Shown piece by piece: positions 41,507 through 49,956 of a stretch of DNA of 62,338 nt (position 1 is its first letter; each line of letters starts with the position of its first letter). The DNA is from JAHEEL01 sp034660035 (GTDB lineage Bacteria; Actinomycetota; Acidimicrobiia; Spongiisociales; UBA5794). The notes below the pieces were generated by a model. The model had not been told where the DNA came from. It did not search any database and saw nothing but the letters and a program-made list of their open reading frames with translations. The position numbers and the translations under genes are program-made. The stretch is taken from assembly GCA_034660035.1 (NCBI GenBank), contig JAYEIJ010000169.1:1-62338 (forward strand), in the 5' to 3' direction.

Positions 41507-43477
41507 TCAGATCACCCGGTCGTTGCCTCCGTCGATGGGAATGTGAGCGCCCGTGATCCGGGAGAACGACGAACCGAGCATCGCAGCCACCGTGTCGGCG
41601 ACGTGGGCGCTCGTGATCTCGACGCTCATCAGATTGCGCCGCTTGTACTCCTCGATCGTCATCCCGTAGTGAGCCGCCCGCTTCGCAAGCAGTTCGTCCG
41701 TCCACAGGGCCGTATCGAAAACCGCGTCCGGGTGAACCGAATTGACGCGAATGCCGTCGGCAGCCCACTCGAGTGTTGCGACACGCGTGAGTTGGTTCGC
41801 CGCCGTCTTGGAGGCCGAGTATGCAGAGGCGCCCGGTCCGGGAGCGGTCACGTTCTTGGATCCGATTACCGCAACTCGACCGCCGCGTGGGGCGAGAACG
41901 AGAAGCGGGTGCACCAGAGAGAGCAACTGCACGTACGCATCCACGTTCACCGACATAGCCCTCTTCCACGCCACCGGATCGTGAGCGGAGATCGGCGCGG
42001 AATCGGGGAAGAGACCGGCCGCTGCGACGAGCATGTCGACTCCCCCGAAGCGCTCAACGCCGGCGTCGAGAGCGGCGGACGTGTCTTCCAAGGATGTCAA
42101 GTCGCACGGAACGCCGAGGAACGAGGCGTTGTCGGATACGTCGACGATCGACGGGCTGATGTCGAGGCCGACAACTGCAGCTCCCCGGTCGAGTAGTTCG
42201 AGGGCACACGCTCGTCCGATGCCGGAGGCGGCACCGGTCACGATGGCGACCTCACCCGTGAACTCGCCGGTCTCAGCGACGCGATCGAGTTTCGCCTGCT
42301 CGAGCTCCCAGTACTCGAGGTCGAAGAAGTCACCGGCCGGCAACGCCGTGTAGCCGCCCAAACCCTCGGCCTGCTCGATGATCCAGATCGTCCTGCGGTA
42401 GATGTCCCGGGCCGCGTCGGCGGCACCGATATCGGGTCCTGCGGTCAGCATCCCGAGTTCACCGTCGAAGATCACGCGCGGCGCAGGATCGAGTATGCGG
42501 GTTGTCGCCGCTCGAGCCTTGTTCTCCTCGTAGTAAGCGCGGTAGTGATCCGCGTACGCCTCGACATCGCGCCCGAACATCGGGAGGGTCTTCGTCCAGA
42601 TAACGTGGTCCGGTGTTGCCGGCCCTTGTCCTGCGACCTCCTCGAGGTCGTCCCGTCTGCTGAAGGCCCAGCTGTCTTGGTCTGTGTGCCTGCTCATGAT
42701 GAACGGCACCCCGGCAGTCGTCGAGATCTCGTAGCGCAGCTTCGCGAGATCGGATCGATCGGCACTGGAAAGCGCCCCGACCGATCCGTGGGCACCCTCG
42801 CTGCTGGAGGATCTCGTGAGGTACTGCTCCGCCTCGGTGACGAGGTCGATCATGCGGTCGTACGCCTCTCGGGGCGTATCGCCGAACGTGAACAGACCGT
42901 GGTTCATCAGGACGATTCCGATGGTGTCGTCGGTGAGTTGCCGAGCGAGTTCCACCGCCGTCGCTCTCCCAACGCGGAAGCCCGAGCGGGTATACGGAAC
43001 GACGACGACCCGGTTGCCGTAGAGCTCTCTGATCCGCTCATGACCGTCAGCCGTATTCGAGATCGCCAGGAGTGCGTCGCTGTGGGTGTGCAGCACGGCG
43101 GCCGCAGGGATGACGGCATGGACGATCGCCTCCACCGACGGATTCGGCGCCGACGCATCGAGCATCGCGATCCGAAGTTCGTTCGCCATGGTTGTGTCTG
43201 AGAGTGAATCGAGATCGACCAGTCGTCGAATCGCGTCGAGGCGTAGCGGTGCGAAGCCGTCGGCCGTGATCTCAGCGAGATCGAATCCGCTTCCCTTGAC
43301 CCAGAGAGCGTCGACGCTCTTGCCGAACACGTCCCGTTCGGTTTGCTTGATCGAGGAGTTGCCTCCCCCGTGAAGTACGAGCGACGGCTCGGAACCGAGG
43401 AGGCGCGATGCATACACACAGGGTCCCAGGGATCCCTCGAATCCGGCTGCCTCTGTGTCGTTCCAGCGGTTTTTCAC
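41507..43477 (-). CDS. Bifunctional class II aldolase / short-chain dehydrogenase
   Basis: A 656-residue fusion. The class II aldolase domain (about 1-260) has the metal ligands and base expected of fuculose/rhamnulose-phosphate aldolases: Glu116 in SVEAIVH, His130 and His132 in HTHSD, His193 in MNHG. The linker spans about 265-405. The SDR domain has TGAASGIG (414-421), NVD near 511, and the catalytic pair Tyr553 and Lys557 in SAYSASKTAA. It resembles RhaEW, which splits rhamnulose 1-phosphate and oxidises the lactaldehyde formed. Here a ketose 1-phosphate from MtnA could give DHAP plus an aldehyde handled by the SDR half. Start GTG; last gene of operon 1. Confidence 0.9.
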   Translation of the reverse strand: MKNRWNDTEAAGFEGSLGPCVYASRLLGSEPSLVLHGGGNSSIKQTERDVFGKSVDALWVKGSGFDLAEITADGFAPLRLDAIRRLVDLDSLSDTTMANELRIAMLDASAPNPSVEAIVHAVIPAAAVLHTHSDALLAISNTADGHERIRELYGNRVVVVPYTRSGFRVGRATAVELARQLTDDTIGIVLMNHGLFTFGDTPREAYDRMIDLVTEAEQYLTRSSSSEGAHGSVGALSSADRSDLAKLRYEISTTAGVPFIMSRHTDQDSWAFSRRDDLEEVAGQGPATPDHVIWTKTLPMFGRDVEAYADHYRAYYEENKARAATTRILDPAPRVIFDGELGMLTAGPDIGAADAARDIYRRTIWIIEQAEGLGGYTALPAGDFFDLEYWELEQAKLDRVAETGEFTGEVAIVTGAASGIGRACALELLDRGAAVVGLDISPSIVDVSDNASFLGVPCDLTSLEDTSAALDAGVERFGGVDMLVAAAGLFPDSAPISAHDPVAWKRAMSVNVDAYVQLLSLVHPLLVLAPRGGRVAVIGSKNVTAPGPGASAYSASKTAANQLTRVATLEWAADGIRVNSVHPDAVFDTALWTDELLAKRAAHYGMTIEEYKRRNLMSVEITSAHVADTVAAMLGSSFSRITGAHIPIDGGNDRVI

Positions 43478-43512
43478 TTTTCCCCCTGTAGTCCTTCAGT
43501 TCGGTGTTGCGA

Positions 43513-44646
43513 TTACCCGGACGTCGGCAGCGCCGCTTCGAACTCCGGGTAGAGAGCCAGGATCGACTCCTCGCTCGCCTCGGAGATACCTCGCTCGGAG
43601 ATGATCCCCGTGACGAGTCGGGCCGGTGTCACGTCGAATCCGAAGTTGACGGCCTCCGTCCCCGGCGCGGCGACCCGTGGTTCGATCTGGCAGCCATCGA
43701 ACCACGCGGTTGCGTTCGTCACTTCCGTCGCATCCCTCTCTTCGATGGGGATGTTCGCCACCCCGTCGCGAAGCGTCGGGTCGAACGTGCTCGACGGAAG
43801 CGCCGCGTAGAACGGGACGCTGTTATCGCCGGCGGCAACGGCCTTCATGTAGGTCCCGATCTTGTTGGCGACGTCGCCGTTGACCGTGGTCCGGTCACTG
43901 CCGACGATGACCAGATCAACCTTGCCGTGCTGCATGAGGTGCCCGGCGCTGTTGTCGGCGATCAACGTGTGGGGTACCCCGTGTTGCCCGAGTTCCCAGG
44001 CGGTCAATCGGGCGCCCTGGTTTCGCGGCCGGGTCTCGCTGACCCAGACGTGGATCGGAATGCCGGCATCGAAAGCTGCGTACATCGGAGCGGTCGCAGT
44101 CCCGTGCGAAACGAATGCCAGCCACCCTGCGTTGCAGTGGGTCATGATGTTCACGGTCTGTCCCGTGCGTTCGTGGATCTCCCGGATGATCCCAAGTCCG
44201 TGTTGACCGATCGCAGCGCACATCGCGACATCTTCGTCGGCGATCGCGTCTGCCACCTCCCTGGCCTTGGTCAGTCGTTCTTCGCCGTCGTCGATCCCGA
44301 TCAACTCACGCAGCTGGCGCTGAACGGCCCAGGTGAGGTTGACGGCCGTCGGACGGCTTGCTTCGAGCACCGCACCGGCTCGTCGGAGGTACTCATCGGC
44401 TTGCGCTCCGCCAAGATCACGGACCTCGAGTGCAGCCAGGTACATGCCGTACCCGGCAGAGACACCGATGCACCCGGCACCGCGCACCACCATGTCGCCG
44501 ATGGCCTCGGCCATCTCGTCGGCCGTGCGGATCGAGACTTCTTCGTACTCGAACGGCAGGAGTCGCTGCTCGATCGCGAGGACCGAACCCGGATCGTCGG
44601 GATCGATCCAGACGGTGCGAGGTGCAGATTCGACGGGTCGACTCAT
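43513..44646 (-). CDS. Second MtnA-like sugar-1-phosphate isomerase
   Basis: A 377-residue paralogue of MtnA with catalytic Cys171 (NIMTHCNAG) and Asp251 (GSDRTTVNGDVANKIGT) kept. The substrate loop is RGAGCIG (55-61) instead of RGAPAIG, GADR becomes GSDR, and the N-terminus is longer. The two MtnA proteins in this region differ throughout, so this is not a recent copy. It is coupled to the permease gene (ATGA overlap). It may serve a second sugar 1-phosphate, such as 5-deoxyribose versus methylthioribose, or a ribose-1,5-bisphosphate-isomerase-like role. Confidence 0.85.
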   Translation of the reverse strand: MSRPVESAPRTVWIDPDDPGSVLAIEQRLLPFEYEEVSIRTADEMAEAIGDMVVRGAGCIGVSAGYGMYLAALEVRDLGGAQADEYLRRAGAVLEASRPTAVNLTWAVQRQLRELIGIDDGEERLTKAREVADAIADEDVAMCAAIGQHGLGIIREIHERTGQTVNIMTHCNAGWLAFVSHGTATAPMYAAFDAGIPIHVWVSETRPRNQGARLTAWELGQHGVPHTLIADNSAGHLMQHGKVDLVIVGSDRTTVNGDVANKIGTYMKAVAAGDNSVPFYAALPSSTFDPTLRDGVANIPIEERDATEVTNATAWFDGCQIEPRVAAPGTEAVNFGFDVTPARLVTGIISERGISEASEESILALYPEFEAALPTSG

Positions 44647-45710
44647 AGCGGAACGGCAGCGACGAAGCGGTGCTTCCTCCTCGACAGCGTGAAGGAGAAG
44701 ACCAGGGCAACGAGGAGCACAAGACCCTTGACGACATCCTGCCAGTAGTAGGGGAAGTTCATCATCGTGGTTCCGGTGAGAAGGATCCCGATGAGGATCG
44801 CACCGAGGGCGGTTCCGAAGGCGTTCGGCTTGTTGACGCCGAGAACCGACGTTCCGACCAGCGACACAGCGACGGCATCGAGAAGGAGAGAGTTCCCGGC
44901 TGAGATGTCACCCTGGCCGATGCGGGAGGCGAGGATGAGACCGGCGATCGCGGCGTAGACGCCGGACATCATGTAGGCAACAGCCTTGTAGCGGCCGACC
45001 CTTGCCCCGGCGAGTCGAGCAGCCTCGGGGTTGGATCCGATCGCGTACATGACGCGGCCCCACTTGGTTCGGGAGAGGAAGAACCAGGTGAGCACGGCGA
45101 CGACGAGGAAGATCACAACCGGATACGGAACCTCAAACACACCGAGGTCGATCGATCCCCGGTTGATCTGAGCGAAACCGGGCGTGAATTTGCCGGGAGC
45201 CACCGACCCGTCGCGGAGGATCAGCCCCGAGGACACCGACTGACCATCCACGGGAACGAGTTTCAAGCCCTGTATCAAGAACATCGTGGCCAGAGTCGAG
45301 AGCAAGTCCGGAATCTTGAGAACGACGATCAGCAGGGCGTTGAACGCACCGATAAGCGCGCCGGCAATGATGACGGCAATGAACGCCACCCACCCTTGCT
45401 GGGCGTAGATCACCATCGTCATCGCGGCCACGGTCACGGCCATGCCGGCGGTTGCACCGACCGACAGGTCGAGTCCGCCGACGACCATCGTCACCGTGAC
45501 ACCGAGACCTGCGATGGCAACAACCGAGGTGAATTTCAGCATCGAGAACATCGTCGATGACTGTCGGAACGCCGGAATAGTCGCAGCGAAGTAGATGAAG
45601 AACAGCACGGTGACGGCGATGAAGCCGTACCGAACCAGCAGATCGCGGGCATCGAGCGGTTGCTTCACGGCGACCGTGCCCGGATCCTTCGCCGTTGTTG
45701 TCTTGCTCAC
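44643..45710 (-). CDS. ABC sugar transporter permease (RbsC-like)
   Basis: A 355-residue integral membrane protein with about ten hydrophobic segments. It includes AIAGLGVTVTMVVGGLDLSVGATAGMAVTVAA, the RbsC/BPD_transp_2 signature, and a GRVMYAIGSNPEAARLAGARVGRYK cytoplasmic loop that contacts the ATPase. It would form the channel of the importer with the ATPase and binding protein encoded upstream. The GTG start follows the ATPase stop directly. It overlaps the second MtnA-like gene by 4 bp, which ties transport to that enzyme. Confidence 0.92.
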   Translation of the reverse strand: MSKTTTAKDPGTVAVKQPLDARDLLVRYGFIAVTVLFFIYFAATIPAFRQSSTMFSMLKFTSVVAIAGLGVTVTMVVGGLDLSVGATAGMAVTVAAMTMVIYAQQGWVAFIAVIIAGALIGAFNALLIVVLKIPDLLSTLATMFLIQGLKLVPVDGQSVSSGLILRDGSVAPGKFTPGFAQINRGSIDLGVFEVPYPVVIFLVVAVLTWFFLSRTKWGRVMYAIGSNPEAARLAGARVGRYKAVAYMMSGVYAAIAGLILASRIGQGDISAGNSLLLDAVAVSLVGTSVLGVNKPNAFGTALGAILIGILLTGTTMMNFPYYWQDVVKGLVLLVALVFSFTLSRRKHRFVAAVPL

Positions 45711-47216
45711 TTACTCAACCTCCGAAAGTCGTTCCAAAATCTCTTCCCGGTTCGTTTCCGACAGGTATGCGTCATGTCGAAGATTGCCGTCTGACAGCAC
45801 GATGACCCGATCGGACACCTGCATGATCTCTTCGAGGTCGGTAGACATGACGATCACCGCAGAGCCGGCAACCGCCACATCACGGGTTTTCTCTGCAAGG
45901 TCGTGGCGTGCGCCCACGTCGACGCCCTGGAATGGTTCGTTGAGGATCATCACCGTCGGTTGCTTGCGGAGCCACCGACCCACGACAACCTTCTGCTGGT
46001 TCCCACCCGACAGCGAGACCACGGGGTCGTTCGCCGACTGGGCAACGACACCGAACTCCTCGACCACGGATCGACCCACTTTCGCTTCAGCCAGGGGATT
46101 GAGTACCGAGAGGCGAGAGACGTCCTGTAGGAACGGGAACGTGGAGATCATCGAGATCGTCCAGTCCTTGATGATCGTTCCTGCGACCCGGTCTTCGGGA
46201 ACCATGTAGACATCGCGGGCGATCGCGTCGGCGGGGGCCTTCGGTTTGAAGGACGTGCCGGACAGTTTCATCGTGCCCGCCTTGAACGGGTCGGCACCGA
46301 AGATGCCTCTAGCAAGTTCGCTTCCACCCGATCCGAGGAGACCGAAGACACCGGTCACTTCTCCGGCTCGGATCGAAAGGTCGAACGGCGAGGACTTGGG
46401 AAGGAGTTGGACGCCCTCTAGGCACAGCAGGTTGTCCGTTCCGCGGAGTTCACCGGTGCGGTCGTGTGGATCGGCCTCGGCGGCTCCGAGCATGGCATGG
46501 AGCGCCTCAGCCCAATCGAAGGGGCGCTGATGGTCGCTGACGAAGACGCCGTCCCTCATCACGAGAAGGCGGTCGGCGATGTCGTCAATCTCGCCGAGTC
46601 GGTGGGAAACGTAGAGGATGGCGACGCCGTCATTGCGGAGGCGCCGAATGACCTCGAAGAGCCGCTCGGCTTCTGTTTCGGAGAGCGCTGACGTTGGCTC
46701 GTCGAGAATGAGGAGGCGGGGTTCGTGCACCAGCGCACGGGCGAGCAGCAGCAATTGCTGATCAGCGATCGGAACGTCGTAGATGTCGCTCCGGAGCACA
46801 TCGTCCGACCAGTTGAGGTCCAGGACCGACGCCACTTCCCGTGCTCTGGGCATGAGCGCTCTGTGCGACGATGCACGAGAGACCTCGTTGTTCACGATCG
46901 CTTCGAACAGGAAGTTCTCGGCCACGCTGAGGCCGGGGACAACTCCGTCTGCGATCTTCTGATGAACCGCCTCGATGCCGTAGCTACGAGCGGTCGTTGG
47001 ATGGTCGATGTCTACGGCGGCACCGTCGATGATGACGGTGCCGCCGTAGCCGTTGTACACGCCGGAGAGGACCTTGATCAGTGTCGACTTCCCGGCGCCA
47101 TTGGCACCGAGGATCGCCGTCACCTTGCCGGGCTCGAGTTCGAGGTTGATCCCCTTCAGCACCTCGTTGGCGCCGAACGACATCGTGATGTCTCGCATCT
47201 CGATCGCGGTGGTCAT
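45711..47216 (-). CDS. ABC sugar transporter ATPase, double domain (RbsA-like)
   Basis: A 501-residue protein with two ABC ATPase domains. The first has Walker A GANGAGKST (about 36-44) and Walker B LLILDEPTSAL, but a degenerate signature (PIADQQLLLLARAL). The second has a degenerate Walker A (GLLGSGGSELARG) and a good signature LSGGNQQKVVVGRWL with LNEPFQGVD. This asymmetric pattern is normal for RbsA/LsrA. It energises import by the permease encoded immediately downstream. The binding-protein gene lies 37 bp upstream. Confidence 0.93.
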   Translation of the reverse strand: MTTAIEMRDITMSFGANEVLKGINLELEPGKVTAILGANGAGKSTLIKVLSGVYNGYGGTVIIDGAAVDIDHPTTARSYGIEAVHQKIADGVVPGLSVAENFLFEAIVNNEVSRASSHRALMPRAREVASVLDLNWSDDVLRSDIYDVPIADQQLLLLARALVHEPRLLILDEPTSALSETEAERLFEVIRRLRNDGVAILYVSHRLGEIDDIADRLLVMRDGVFVSDHQRPFDWAEALHAMLGAAEADPHDRTGELRGTDNLLCLEGVQLLPKSSPFDLSIRAGEVTGVFGLLGSGGSELARGIFGADPFKAGTMKLSGTSFKPKAPADAIARDVYMVPEDRVAGTIIKDWTISMISTFPFLQDVSRLSVLNPLAEAKVGRSVVEEFGVVAQSANDPVVSLSGGNQQKVVVGRWLRKQPTVMILNEPFQGVDVGARHDLAEKTRDVAVAGSAVIVMSTDLEEIMQVSDRVIVLSDGNLRHDAYLSETNREEILERLSEVE

Positions 47217-47253
47217 CTGTGGTTCTCTCCGGCTCTCTCTTTGGGCTGTTCGG

Positions 47254-48408
47254 TTAGAACTCGACTGACGGAATCCAGTCGGCCGACTGGACTTCGGCGA
47301 GGTTCAGCTCCGGCATCGCGGAACGCAGCTCCACCATGTTGGTGATGCTGTTGTCGACGAGGAACGCCTGTGTCACGAGCACACCCGGGAAGTCGACAAG
47401 ACGGCTGTCCTGCTCACCTGCGAGTTCGAGCGCCATGGTGCGCATGACGGCCGCACCGATCGCGTTCGGGTCGGTGGTCGCAGTGGCCTTCCAGGGGCTT
47501 CCTTCGGCCGTCATGACCTCGATGTCGGCGTTCGAGATGTCGATGCCGTAGGCCGAGATCGTCTCTTCGAGATTGTTCTCGTAGATGGCCGACACGGTTC
47601 CCTTGGTCAGCTCGTCGTACGGAGCGAAGATCGCCCGAACGTCCGGATTGGCCTTGAGCGCTGCATCGACGAGTTGGGCGTTGTCCGTTGCGACGGCGTT
47701 CGTGAACTCACCGACGAAGAACTCTTCGGTCCACGGACTGTCCGTCTTGTACTCTTCCCAGATGACGTGACGACGGTCGAGCGGGGCGATGCCGAGGACG
47801 TTGACGTAGCCAACGTTCTGATCGCCGCCGATGTCCTCGAGCATCTGGCCGAGGGACAGGTCCGCGAGGCTCGCATCAGACTGCTGCGTCTGAACGGCGC
47901 GGGGTGCACAGTCCTGAACGGCGATGTCGTAGATGACGACCGGTATGCCTGCATCGATGGCATCGTTGATGAGCGGGCACATCGTGTCCGTCTGACCATG
48001 GTCGACGACGATTCCGACGACGCCGGAGCCGATAGCGGTCTCCATGTCGGTGGCCTGCTTGGCGTTGTCGGCCTGCGCGTCGTACCACACGTACTCGATG
48101 CCGATGGCGTCGGCCTGTAGCTTCGCTCCGCTGCTCCACTGCTGGAAGTAGTCGCCTGCGCCGCTGTTCTGCACGACGGCGATCTTCACCGGCGGTGCGT
48201 CGAACGGAGCCGGAGCAGTCGCTGTCGCCGCGGTCGTCTCGGTCGCCGCGGTCGTCTCAGTTGCCGCGGTCGTCTCAGTCGCCGCGGTCGTCTCAGTCGT
48301 CTCGTCGGAACCGGTGTCTTGCGAACAGCCGGCGGCGACGATGGCGAGGCTGAGGAGGATCGCCAAGAACAGGATCCCCTTCCGCCGTGTTGCCCTCAAA
48401 GTGGTCAT
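47254..48408 (-). CDS. Sugar-binding lipoprotein of the RbsB/LsrB type
   Basis: A 384-residue lipoprotein. The signal ends SLAIVAAGC (Cys28), followed by a Thr/Glu/Ala linker built from ATETTA units, then a Peripla_BP_4 fold: IAVVQNSGAGDYFQQWSSGAKLQADAIGIE, GVVGIVVDHGQTDTMCPLINDAIDAGIPVV and ANPDVRAIFAPYDELTKGTVSAIYEN. This is the class I pentose/AI-2 type binding protein. It captures the sugar outside the cell for the RbsA/RbsC-like pair. First gene of operon 1, with paired operators 149-180 bp upstream. The exact ligand cannot be read from sequence. Confidence 0.92.
   Translation of the reverse strand: MTTLRATRRKGILFLAILLSLAIVAAGCSQDTGSDETTETTAATETTAATETTAATETTAATATAPAPFDAPPVKIAVVQNSGAGDYFQQWSSGAKLQADAIGIEYVWYDAQADNAKQATDMETAIGSGVVGIVVDHGQTDTMCPLINDAIDAGIPVVIYDIAVQDCAPRAVQTQQSDASLADLSLGQMLEDIGGDQNVGYVNVLGIAPLDRRHVIWEEYKTDSPWTEEFFVGEFTNAVATDNAQLVDAALKANPDVRAIFAPYDELTKGTVSAIYENNLEETISAYGIDISNADIEVMTAEGSPWKATATTDPNAIGAAVMRTMALELAGEQDSRLVDFPGVLVTQAFLVDNSITNMVELRSAMPELNLAEVQSADWIPSVEF
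48227..48298 (-). repeat. 18-bp tandem repeat (four copies) in the binding-protein linker
   Basis: Four near-identical 18-bp units starting GCCGCGGTCGTCTC encode the ATETTA repeats between the lipidated Cys and the folded domain. Only single-base differences separate the units, so the linker length is probably variable between strains. Confidence 0.85.
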
Positions 48409-48556
48409 CTCTTATTCCTCCTTGTGGTTGTGCCAGCGTCGATGATGCGGCGGTCGTCGTGCAGTGGGCGATCAACCGTGCCGGGTGGCTTGCGCATCTT
48501 CGCTGTTCACACCAAATGTCTTCGTCGGGAACTCCGCCATCGCATTGTTGACCAGG

Positions 48557-48588
48557 TGCACGATTGTGCACCACTGCACAGTCGTGCA
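48557..48588. promoter_or_regulatory. Paired perfect TGCAC-N4-GTGCA operators upstream of operon 1
   Basis: TGCAC-GATT-GTGCA (48557-48570) and TGCAC-AGTC-GTGCA (48575-48588) are both perfect dyads, centres 18 bp apart. They lie in the 348-bp gap upstream of the binding-protein gene and match the pair upstream of operon 2 in motif and spacing. Confidence 0.85.
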
Positions 48589-48637
48589 AGTTAGTACCCC
48601 GATCCTCGCCGTGTCAACTCAATCTGGCCGGCCTGCG

Positions 48638-48692
48638 CCCGGCGTACTCAGTACGGGGCACTGCGTACCGGGTACCGGGTACCGAGCCGTCG
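48638..48692. repeat. Low-complexity GTAC-rich intergenic sequence
   Basis: A stretch with repeated GTAC and GGGTACC units (ACTCAGTACGGGG, CGTACCGGGTACCGGGTACC) between the transporter promoter and the two-component kinase gene. It resembles in style, but not in sequence, the TACGT-rich core of the dispersed repeats. No coding potential. Confidence 0.5.
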
Positions 48693-48756
48693 CGATCACT
48701 GGCGGCATCCTGGGAGTCGACTGAGGATCTCTGTGTCACCCGTGCTTGCAACACGC

Positions 48757-49956
48757 TCAGGCGATCACCTCTGCGCGGGCAGCCGGGAGGTAGAAGCCGA
48801 CCCGGCCGCCGGGGCCCGGTTCGGCCCAGATCGTTCCGTCGAGCGCTTCGATGAATCCGCGGGCGATAGCCAGGCCCAGGCCCGATCCGCCGGTTGAGCG
48901 CCCCCTTGCCGGGTCGTCTCTGGTGAACCGATCGAAGGCGTCGTCGACGAACTCCGGATCGAACCCGGGCCCCTGATCGAGCACCCGCACGTTCGCTCCC
49001 CCGTCGTCTCTCACCTCGATGACGACCGTTGAGCCGGATGGAGCGAATCGGATGGCGTTGTCGAGGAGGTTCCGAAGAACACGACTCACCGCCTCGGACC
49101 CGCCCGTCGCGATGGTGCGGTGGTCGGCATCGAGTTCGAGACGTACATCCGCACCGACGGCGATCGGGGCCAGCACCTCGATCGCTTCGTCGGCGAGCTC
49201 GGTTACGTCGATCGGTCCACGATCGACTTCGATCGAACCTTCTTCGAGTTTCGCAAGCAGGAACAGATCATCCACGAGGGAGCTGAGTATCGAGATGTCC
49301 CGGTCCATCGCCCTCATGTACCGATCAGGGTCCGGCGAGAGACCGTCCTCGAGCGCTTCGATCGCCGCTCGAAGCGACGCCAGCGGCGTTCGAAGATCAT
49401 GACCGATCGCCGCCAGGAACCGACGCCGGGCAGCTTCGTCTGCACGACGCTCTTCATCTCTCAACTCCAGGTCTGCGGCCATCCGGTCGAATGTCTCCGC
49501 AACGGTCCCTATCTCATCGGGCCTCGTCACGCCGGTGCGAGCGGAGAGGTCTCCCTCCTGAACTCGTTGGGCCGCGAACGCGGTGGCTTCGAGATCCCGG
49601 GTGAGGGTCCGGCCGACCAGGACGGAGAACCCCACGGTCGTGATGCCGGCGAACACGAGAACGACGAGGACGAGGCTCAGGTCGTGCGCCGAGAGGAACA
49701 TCTGCTGTGAGGCAAGCGCCATCGCCATGGCAGCGACGAGGAGTCCGGCGACGCTGGCGATCAGAACGCTCCGGCGGATCGACGAGGAGCGCCTTGCGAT
49801 CGCAGCGACGACAACAGCGCTGAGCACGGCGAGGGCGGTCACCGCGAGGAAGATCAGCGCCAGATGTGCCCGGTCTGAGCCGGTCGGCTGCATCGAGATC
49901 TCGAACAGCACCAGTCCCACGACCACTGCACCCAGGAACCAGAACACCGCCTTCAT
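48757..49956 (-). CDS. OmpR-partner sensor histidine kinase with HAMP domain
   Basis: A 399-residue kinase. Four hydrophobic segments lie between residues 1 and 115, followed by a HAMP domain (about 112-165, SVLVGRTLTRDLEATAFAAQRVQEGDLSAR). A HisKA domain carries phospho-acceptor His186 (FLAAIGHDLRTPLASLRA), and HATPase motifs follow: RVLRNLLDNAIRFAPSG, VLDQGPGFD and GRSTGGSGLGLAIA. There is almost no extracytoplasmic loop, so the signal is probably sensed in the membrane. ATGA overlap with the response regulator. The PHO-box-like sites next to the operon suggest a PhoR-like role, but this is inference. Confidence 0.9.
   Translation of the reverse strand: MKAVFWFLGAVVVGLVLFEISMQPTGSDRAHLALIFLAVTALAVLSAVVVAAIARRSSSIRRSVLIASVAGLLVAAMAMALASQQMFLSAHDLSLVLVVLVFAGITTVGFSVLVGRTLTRDLEATAFAAQRVQEGDLSARTGVTRPDEIGTVAETFDRMAADLELRDEERRADEAARRRFLAAIGHDLRTPLASLRAAIEALEDGLSPDPDRYMRAMDRDISILSSLVDDLFLLAKLEEGSIEVDRGPIDVTELADEAIEVLAPIAVGADVRLELDADHRTIATGGSEAVSRVLRNLLDNAIRFAPSGSTVVIEVRDDGGANVRVLDQGPGFDPEFVDDAFDRFTRDDPARGRSTGGSGLGLAIARGFIEALDGTIWAEPGPGGRVGFYLPAARAEVIA

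Noticed and set aside
48464..48724. Short frame upstream of the sugar-binding protein gene
   Set aside because: It covers operators and GTAC-rich low-complexity sequence; composition is not protein-like.
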